From the NCBI GenBank assembly GCA_016081115.2, contig JABTTQ020001091.1:248001-312000 (forward strand): a DNA stretch of 64,000 nt. Reading direction: 5' to 3'. Shown here one piece after another: positions 57,005 to 64,000 of this stretch; within the stretch, counting starts at the first letter, position 1, and the number at the start of each line of letters is the position of its first letter. Source of the stretch: Rehmannia glutinosa. Taxonomy: Eukaryota; Streptophyta; Magnoliopsida; Lamiales; Orobanchaceae. The position numbers and the translations under genes were made by a program. The notes beneath the pieces were generated by a model. The model made no database searches and was not told the DNA's origin. It saw nothing but the letters and a program-made list of their open reading frames with translations.

Positions 57005-57336
57005 GCTTAAAGGCCTTAAAAATAAAGAACATTCATCGGAGAGATTAAAATGACGTAGACAGAAACTTGGGTTAGCTAGACCGTCTAACGGGTGATCAAA
57101 ATGATGGACAAAAATTTGGGTTAGACCGTCTAACATGTCTCTTCCGATAGACGGACCCAACCCAACCCGAGTTTTATTGTAATTTCATGCACTAGTGACA
57201 TTTTTGTAATATTTTGGGGCGGTGTCATAGGATCTCTGGACCGGTGGCTTTTTGTAATATTAGGGGATGTTAAAAGTATTAGTTTTTCCCCTAAAAAGTA
57301 TTAGTCGTACATCTGAAAAATATTAATATATAGTAT
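56744..57336. other. Upstream of SPH copy D, then spacer with a direct repeat
   Basis: The first ~300 bases are SPH-unit homologous, with a (TA)n tract at about 56976-57004. At 57068-57150 TTGGGTTAG(CT)AGACCGTCTAAC occurs twice, the second without CT. No gene. Confidence 0.45.
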
Positions 57337-58064
57337 TGATAAGGCGGATGATGATGGTCCGCCGACTGACAGCCCAAGACATTGACCGATCTGGTGATAC
57401 CTAGCATTGGCCGAAATGATGAGGCCCATAGCCTTAGTGGTGGTTTGTTGTGTTAAATAATGGGGCCGATCCGTGGAGTGCTTATAGCAGAGATTGGCAT
57501 AAAGGCTTATTTACTTAGGCGGCCTGTCATGCCCAAGTTCAAATTGTTGTGGTGAGCCGACTTTGTATATAGTCAGCAATGTTGAGCCGACTACAGGGCG
57601 CCTTAAAGTTGAGCATGACTCCAGGAGAAGAATAGGTCGGTTCGGCCTATAAGATGTATAAAACCGGAGATGCCTTGTAAGATTTAAAAGGTTTTGTATC
57701 AACACAAAGAGCCGACGTGTTCGAGAGATCGAGGTCCGTATTACAGCGTAAAATTAGGGTTTTTAATGAGATCCGATCCTAATCTAATGATGACTCGACA
57801 CCAAATCAGAACGGAATCCCGGATTTTACTTTAAAACCCTAATCCGAGCTAAGGTATAAAAGGCCCAAGCCCAGGTTCATTCTAACCTAATTCCATTTTT
57901 TCTTTGTTATCATTGCTTTTTCTCTCTCTAGCTTGTTTTCCTTCTCAAGAATCGACTTAAGCATCGGAGAGGCACGCTGAGCCCCCTCCCCCTTTGTGCA
58001 GGTTTCGTGGTGGTTTTCGTGGGAAAGGTGATCGATGGGAAGAGGTAATTTTTGGGTGTTATCA
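57337..58064 (+). repeat. Gypsy 5' LTR
   Basis: It starts TGATAA and ends TTATCA (perfect 6-bp inverted ends), 728 bp. TATAAAA occurs at about 57656 and again at 57855 (GGTATAAAAGGCCC), the latter better placed as the promoter. The target duplication cannot be checked because the other LTR is outside the window. Confidence 0.8.
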
Positions 58065-58066
58065 AG

Positions 58067-58082
58067 TGGCGCCGTCTGTGGG
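58067..58082 (+). promoter_or_regulatory. Gypsy primer-binding site
   Basis: TGGCGCCGTCTGTGGG, two bases after the LTR end. TGGCGCC is the common start of plant Ty3/gypsy primer sites, pairing with a tRNA 3' end GGCGCCA. I do not assign the tRNA. Confidence 0.8.
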
Positions 58083-58119
58083 AAAGATTGAGCAGAGACG
58101 TGAGATTCGAGTTTTGGCT

Positions 58120-59740
58120 ATGGAGGAGGTTAGGAGGAGTTTGGAAGATGATTTGAACCGTGACGCCATTTGGGAGATACTCCGGGCGTAGTCACGCAGA
58201 GATGTTCCACCTCCGCCCCACCACCCCGGTGAATGGCGGAGGCGTGGTGCAGAGGACGGGAGCGGATGGACATACGCCTATGTCCTGGGGAGTATAGATT
58301 TGAGTCCAATGTTCTTTGAACAATGGGCGGCTTCATCACTAGAGCCGTGGAGCCAGACGGTGGAGAGACGCTTGAGGAGATGCTTCCACCACCGGTTCCA
58401 CGGTGGTCCCCTCCGGTGGTCCCTCCTCCTCCGGTGGTCCCCCTCATGTGGTCCTCCGGGAGGTAGGAGAAAGAGGTCGGCGGCCGACTATGGCAGTGTG
58501 GGTAAGACATTCATCAAGGCGGAGCATGTGTCATCGACGACCAAGATTGGTCGAACGGATGGATGACCTTCACCGTGAGGTGCGAGATATTCGCGGAGGG
58601 TGGTCGGAGTACCAAGAGCGGCGGATTCGGGTGAGGCGGGGACACCCTTCTCGGAAGAGGTGATGGCAGACGAGCTTCCGCCTCATACCGAGCTCCGAGC
58701 TTCGAATATGATGGTACCACGATCCGTGGGATCATCTTTGCCGCTTGAGAACGCGGCTCTCACCGCACGTGATTCACGGACGGTGTGATGTGTAGAGTTT
58801 TTCCTACCACCTTGACGAAATCGGCTCAAAGTGGTTTAGCCTTGCCTTGCCCTGCTCCATTCGAATTTTGATGACTTCAGCTCGGCTTTCCTTAATCGAT
58901 TTACAAGTTGCCGTAAGTACAAAAGCGCGCCCGACCTGTTTAGTATCAAGAGAGAAGGGGAAGGACTTGAGCTATATCCGAGGTTTACTGGCAAAGTTGG
59001 AGGTGCCGTCGGCCTAGTCCGTAAAATTCTGGCTAATGCCCTAGCTCGGGGCCCGAGGATGGGGAGTTCTTTGAATCATTAGTGATAGAGCCTGCTAAGA
59101 CATTCGACGAGTCGTTAGCTCAAGGCGGAAAAATATATAAACTTGGAAGAGGCGAGAAAAATGAAAAGAGAGGAAGGAGAGAAGAGAAGAGACGGGAGGG
59201 AAGATCGGAAGACAAAGTACCTTAAGGAAGCCGGTGTCCGAGGCAATGGGGGAAGGCCGAGGTTTGAGAAGTATACGCCTTTCGTTCCTCGGGCGAAGTG
59301 CTTGTAGCTATTGAGAGGCATCCCGACCGAGATGGCCAGCGCACCAGCAGGCACCAATAAAGGCGAAATGTAAGGAGTTTTGTAGATTTCACAATGAGTA
59401 TGGGCACACAACAGATCGGTGTACACACCGAGGGGTGAGATCGAACGGCTCATTCAAGCAGTCACCTCGGGGAATTTGTGTACATTGACAAAAAGGAGAA
59501 AAATGGGAATATAAGAGGGATAACCGAGGATATCATCAACCTCAAGGAGCCGGAGCGTAGGGGAGAGGAGAACTACCTCCACCTCCGCCCCCACCTCGGC
59601 GTGAGGTCATTCGAGATGATTGTTGGAGGGCGGCGGAAGGAGATTCGAGGCGAGCTCGGAAAAATTATGTGAGAGCGGCAAAGACCAGATCGGGTGCAAA
59701 GCGATTGAAGGTGGAACAGTCGGTCGGGCCGAACGTCCAA
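58120..59740 (+). pseudogene. Gypsy gag remnant
   Basis: A start ATG near 58120 opens MEEVRRSLEDDLNRD. The middle is Gly/Pro/Ser-coding and frameshifted. The nucleic-acid-binding knuckle CRFHNEYGHTTDRC is at 59381-59422, followed in another frame by GEIERLIQAVTSGNL, the usual next segment in Tat gag. Large open frames on the minus strand here are antisense shadows. Confidence 0.7.
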
Positions 59741-62700
59741 TTTGGGACCGAGGATTGCGGGGTATTGTGACACCTCACAACGATGCCCTTGTGATCACAC
59801 GACGATCTCTAATTATGATGTGCAATGCGGGTATTTGTCTTTGGGAGCTCGGCGGATATTCTATTCTATGATTGCTATAAAAAGATGGACCTCCAAGTCG
59901 GCTTGGAGACAAAGTGGACACGGCGTTGGTCGGATTTTCTTGGGGAATGATCCAACCAATAGGTATGATTACTTTACTGTCTCTTTGGGTAAGAGCCTAA
60001 TCGTAAAACTAGAATGATTCGATTTTTGATAGTCGAGGCACCGTCCTCTTATAATGTCATGTTGGGTAGACCGCAAGACTAAATGCCTTCCAAGCAAATG
60101 GTGTCGGTATACCATCTAAAAATGAAATTTCCGTGGGAGAGAAAGTAGAAGTCGATGGTGATCAAGATATGGCTAGAAGATTGTACGTAGAAAGTATTCG
60201 AGGGCGAGAAAGGGGGAGTGCTTTTGATGATGATAGAAACAAAGACAAGTTGGTTAGGTTGACGAACCGGTGGAGCATGTCCAGCCCAATGATGAAATGA
60301 AATGATGGTCGAGCTAGTACCAGGTGACCCCGATAAGGTCACTAAGGTAGGGAAGGAGTTGCTTGGGACGCATTGAGGGATGAGGTGGAGTTTTTAAGGA
60401 GTAATGTGGATGTATTTGCTTGGACAGCGGAAGACCTGGTGGGATAGATCCAAGCATCGCCGAACATAGCTTAATGTTAATCCATCATATAAGCCGGTAA
60501 AGCAAAAGAAGAGGAACTTCCGGTCTAAGAAGGATGCTATAATTAGGGCGGAGGTGCAAAAGTTATTGAAAGTTAGGCACATTAAAGAAATCCAATTCCC
60601 GTAACGGCTATCTAATGCAAAGATTGGTTCAAAACGGAGGACGATTGGCGCGTGTGTGGACTTTAGGGATTTGAATCGTGCTTGCCCTAAAGATTATTAC
60701 CCATTGCCTCGAATTGATCATTTGGTGGATTCGACGTCAGGATGTGAATCGCTTAGCATGATGGATGCATCACAGCGGATATCACCGGATCAAAGCAGCG
60801 AAGAAGACCAAAAAAGGGTATGCTTTACCACCTCTTTTGGTACATTCTCGCTATGTAGTAATGCCGTTTGGATTAAAGAACGCGGGAGCCACATATCGAG
60901 GTTGGTGGATAAGATGTTTGGGGAGCGGCTCGGCGGGGAACATGGAGGTGTACGAGCGATATGTTGGTCAAAAGTATAAAAGATGTAGATCATGTGCATG
61001 ACCTGGCCGAAACGCGTTTGACACCCCGGGAAGTATAGATGAAGGTGAACCCCAAGAAGTGTGCCTTTGGGGTCGTCGGGAAAGTTTCGGGGTACATGGT
61101 TTACGGAGAAAGGAATAGAGGCCAACCCGGAAAAGTCGGGCTATTAGAGAGATGGCACCACCTCGGGATGCCAAAGATGTGCATGTTTTAAGTCGGCTAG
61201 CAAAGATTGAATCGCTTTATTTCACGCCTTGCGCAGAGAGAAGTTTGCCCTTTTTTAAGGTCTTGAGGAAAGCCAAAAAAGTTTGTTTGGGATGAAGAGT
61301 GCCAAAAGGCTTTCGAGGACTTGAAAAATTACTTGGCAGATCTATCATTGCTAACTAAGCCGTTGCCTGGGGAGCCCCTATACCTCTATCTTTCGGTAGG
61401 GGAGCAAGGGGTTAGCACGGTCTTGATCAGGGAGGAGAGATCGGTTCAGAGGCCGGTGTACTATGTCAGTAAAGTTTTGAGGAACGCCGAGCTGCGATAT
61501 GCTGAGATAGAGAAGGCGGGTTTGGCCTTGGTGGTGACTGCGAGGAGACTTGGCCGTATTTTTTTCGCATAAGGTAATCGTTCGAACTAATCTTCCGTTG
61601 AGAAATGTGATGAGTAAACCTGAGGTAGCGGGGAGGTTAGTGAAGTGGGCTATCGAGCTGAGTGAGTATGATATTGGATTCGAGAACAGATCGGCCATTA
61701 AAGCTCAGGCTTTGGCGGATTTTGTTCAAGAATCAACTAGAGATGATAGCAGTGAAGGAGCTTGGGTGATTTATGTGGATGGTTCGGTAGGGAGTTCGGG
61801 ATGTGGTCTTGGTATTGTTTTGATCACCCACAAGGGATCGAAAATGACTTTCTTTGTGAGGTTGGAGTTCAAGCTATCTAACAATGAGGCAGAGTATGAA
61901 GCATTCATCGAGGAATGCAAATGGCCATTGAGATGGGGTCATTAGGATGGTAATTTACATGGACTCTCGGCTCCCATAAACAAATTATGGGAGAGTTCGA
62001 GGTAAGGGAAGAAAGGATGAAGAGGTATGTTGATGCATATCGAGCTTTAGAAGGAAGGGTGAAAAAATCAAGATATGTCAGTCCCGCGGGAAGAAAATGG
62101 TCGAGCGGATTTTTCTCGGGCAAAATTGGCGATTCGGCATTGGAGAATCAAGCTAAAGCAGATCACACTTTTGGTAGCAAAAAAACAGACATGGGTTGGA
62201 AGTCGGAGAGATTGAGGAAAAGGAGGATTGGAGGTCGGCTATCATAGCTTACTTAAAAAGGGGATCTTACCAACGGTAGGCGTGAAGCGGCTCGATCGAA
62301 AATTCGGGCGACGCGCGTTTTTGCATTATCGGAGATAAGTTATATAAGAGAGGCTTCTATGCCTTTCTTGAGGTGTTTGAGTGGAGAAGAGGGTACATAT
62401 GTGCTCGAGAGAGATACATGAAGGTTGTTGTGGTAACCACATGGGAGCAAGAATTTTGATGAAAAAAGTCCTTAGTGGTAGGGTATTTTTGGCCTTACGA
62501 GAGAGGAAGCGAGAAAAGTTGGTGAGAGCATGCGAAAAATGTCGATCCATGCACCTTGGTACATCGGGCAGAGGAACTCATGACGATGAGCTCGGCATGT
62601 CCATTTGCAAAATGGGGAATTGACATCGTGGGTCCCTTTCTCCCGCCAGGTCGGAGGAAATTCTTGATTGTGGCAATCGACTATTTTAGCAAGTGGGTGG

Positions 62701-63421
62701 AGGAGAACCTCTTGCTAAGATAAATGAGGATCTTTTGATGATGAAATTTATTTGGCAAAACATAGTGTGTCGGTATGGAGTGCCCGGGCCTTGATATCGA
62801 CAATGGGACGCATTCGGCAAGGTAAATCCGAGCTTGGTGTGAGGAAATGAAGATCAAGCAAAACTTCACTTGATGGCGCACCCGCAGCTAATGGACAAGT
62901 GGAGGTAACTAACAGTGATTCTTGTCCAAGCGGTTGAAAGCTCGGCTTGAAAAGGCGGGAGGAGCATGGGTTCGAGAGCTAGATTCGGTCTTTGTGGGCT
63001 TATCGAACTAATCCGAAGGAGGCCACCGGGAGCTCCGTCGATTTGGTGTATGGCATGGATGCAATCATACCGGCGGAGATCGGGATGGAAACACATCGAG
63101 TCCCGAATTTTGATGAAAATATTAATGAGTCGTTGACCCGAGAGGCATTGGATATGATAAATGAGAAAATGGAGATGGCATTTTTGCGGATGGAAAAGAC
63201 ACGAGGAAGGATCAAAGCAAACTTATGACAAGAAAGTAAAGAAAAGGGCCTTTCGGATCGGCGATTTGGTTTTAAGAAGGTCGGATGCTAGCAAAAACAA
63301 AGGGAAATTGGATGCGAATTGGGAAGGGCCACGGGTAGTAAAGGTGTTGGCGGGGAGTGCGTATGAGCTAGAAGAGATCGGAGGACGAAAGCTCCCGAGG
63401 GCGTGGGGATTTGCAATTTGA
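59741..63421 (+). pseudogene. Gypsy pol remnant: protease, RT, RNase H, aRNase H, integrase
   Basis: Protease: PHNDALVI (59770s), then GSSADILFYD in shifted frame with the catalytic Asp-Ser/Thr-Gly disrupted. APSSYNVMLGR ends that domain (60040s). RT: VDFRDLNRACPKDYYPLPRI (60655), LVDSTSGCESLSMMDA, VMPFGLKNAGATY (60860s); the YVDD box near 60950 is damaged by an indel, with DMLVKSIKDVDHVHDL following. RNase H: RPVYYVSKVLRNAELRY (61450s), VVRTN-like, VKWAIELSEYDIGF. Second RNase H: WVIYVDGSVGSSGCGLGIVL and LSNNEAEYEAF (61765-61905). Integrase: CEKCRSMH (62550s), WGIDIVGPF, IDYFSKWVE, DNGTHSA and NGQVEVTN, then WAYRTNPKEATGSSVDLVYG and a C-terminal KGKLDANWEGPRVV (63300s). More than ten frame changes are needed. 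Confidence 0.88.
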
Positions 63422-63534
63422 AGAAATATCATTCCTAGAATAGAGAAATATTTGATGTAATCAATCTACTCGCTTTGAATGAAATGATACGCTGCCCTAC
63501 ACTATGAGTTCGGAAAGTGGAAACGATTAAATAA
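63422..63534 (+). other. Start of gypsy 3' untranslated region
   Basis: Short stretch after the integrase C-terminus, before the tandem repeat. No coding signal. Confidence 0.5.
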
Positions 63535-64000
63535 CAAGTATTTGGAGCTCGAGCTAGTCTCCAAATACTTGAGGCCACGAGGCCATGCTAGAGCTCGACT
63601 CGAGCCGCCTTCCTTTGAAGATCAAGTATTTGGAGCTCGGCTCGAGCTAGTCTCCAAATACTGGGGCCACGAGGCCATGCTAGGAGCTCGGCTCGAGCGC
63701 CTTCCTTTGAAGATCGACAAGTATTTGGAGCTCGGCTCGAGCTAGTCTCCAAATACTTGGGGCCACGAGGCCATGCTAGGAGCTCGGCTCGAGCCAGCTT
63801 CCTTTGAAGAATCGACAAGTATTTGGAGCTCAGCTCGAGCTAGTCTCCAAATACTTGAGGCCACGAGGCCATGCTAGGAGCTCGGCTCGAGCCGCCTTCC
63901 TTTGAAGAAATCAAGTATTTGGAGCTCACTCGAGCTAGTCTCCAAATACTTGAGGCCACGAGGCCATGCTAGGAGCTCGGCTCGAGCGCCTTCCTTGAAG
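63535..64000 (+). repeat. Tandem repeat (88-98-bp unit, nearly 5 copies) in the gypsy 3' UTR
   Basis: Units begin CAAGTATTTGGAGCTC at 63535, 63623, 63718, 63816 and 63912; the last runs off the window. Each unit contains a foldback with 12-base arms AAGTATTTGGAG and CTCCAAATACTT, a loop around GCTCGAGC, then GGCCACGAGGCC and CTTCCTTTGAAG (itself nearly palindromic). Tat-group elements are known to carry tandem repeats here that can seed satellites. Confidence 0.88.

Larger units (their letters stand above)
57337..64000 (+). mobile_element. Ty3/gypsy retrotransposon, Tat lineage, decayed and cut by the window edge
   Basis: In order: 5' LTR, primer-binding site, gag with a C-H-H-C knuckle, protease, RT, RNase H, a second (archaeal-type) RNase H, integrase, and a 3' untranslated part with tandem repeats. 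The 3' LTR lies beyond 64000. The second RNase H before integrase is the mark of the Tat group (Ogre/Retand and relatives). Every domain is broken by frameshifts, so it is non-autonomous. Confidence 0.9.

Noticed and set aside
58130..58510. Gly/Pro-rich 126-residue minus-strand frame and neighbouring antisense frames
   Set aside because: Antisense shadow of the GC-rich gypsy gag region; no independent support.
60656..60979. Endogenous pararetrovirus as source of the RT at 60.6 kb
   Set aside because: LTR, TGGCGCC primer site, second RNase H and integrase after RT identify a Ty3/gypsy Tat element; pararetroviruses lack integrase and LTRs.
1..64000. tRNA, rRNA genes and CRISPR-like arrays
   Set aside because: None seen; the tRNA-like boxes found belong to SINEs with target duplications, and the only regular array is the gypsy 3' UTR tandem repeat.

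Overview
This is a eudicot nuclear DNA window: AT-rich, intron-containing, and dominated by plant transposable elements of nearly every class. Gene density is low. I can support two single-copy genes (a shugoshin gene at about 2.3-4.6 kb and a DUF1635-family gene at about 40.8-41.7 kb) and a tandem cluster of S-protein homologue (SPH, plant self-incompatibility S1 family) genes on the minus strand between 45.2 and 56.7 kb. The cluster has two intact copies, one copy split by a MITE, one pseudogene and three small remnants.

Layout. 0-1.35 kb: right end of an LTR whose relatives flank the copia element at 28.8-39.5 kb. 2.3-4.6 kb: shugoshin, ten exons, with a two-codon uORF overlapping its start codon. 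4.6-18.5 kb: no convincing gene, but a run of DNA transposons that can mostly be bounded by target site duplications (TSDs): hAT-type MITEs, a CACTA element, Mutator-like elements, a tRNA-derived SINE and an 0.8-kb solo LTR. 18.7-23.0 kb: an L1-type LINE on the minus strand with a 17-bp TSD and its reverse-transcriptase core deleted. 23.1-27.3 kb: two neighbouring hAT-type elements, one containing an ORF1-only LINE insertion, then another hAT-like element and a Stowaway MITE. 28.8-39.5 kb: a complete but decayed Ty1/copia element (minus strand, Sirevirus-like) with matching 5-bp TSDs, containing an RTE-type LINE (plus strand) with a 16-bp TSD. 40.8-41.7 kb: DUF1635 gene. 45-57 kb: SPH cluster built from repeated units of remnant, gene and downstream segment, each hit by different later insertions (hAT MITEs, solo LTR, ORF1-only LINE, Mutator-like MITE, SINE). 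57.3-64.0 kb: a Ty3/gypsy element of the Tat type (dual RNase H), decayed, running off the right edge, with an 88-98-bp tandem repeat in its 3' untranslated region.

The host genes do not form a pathway. Shugoshin protects centromeric cohesion, the DUF1635 protein has no established role, and SPH proteins are small secreted cysteine-containing proteins. The main biological content is the birth and decay of the SPH cluster and the layered history of insertions, which can be read because duplicated SPH units supply empty-site sequences. I did not find a convincing new multi-gene system. The most unusual items are the ORF1-only LINE family, the SPH unit structure, and the tandem repeat forming in the gypsy 3' UTR.
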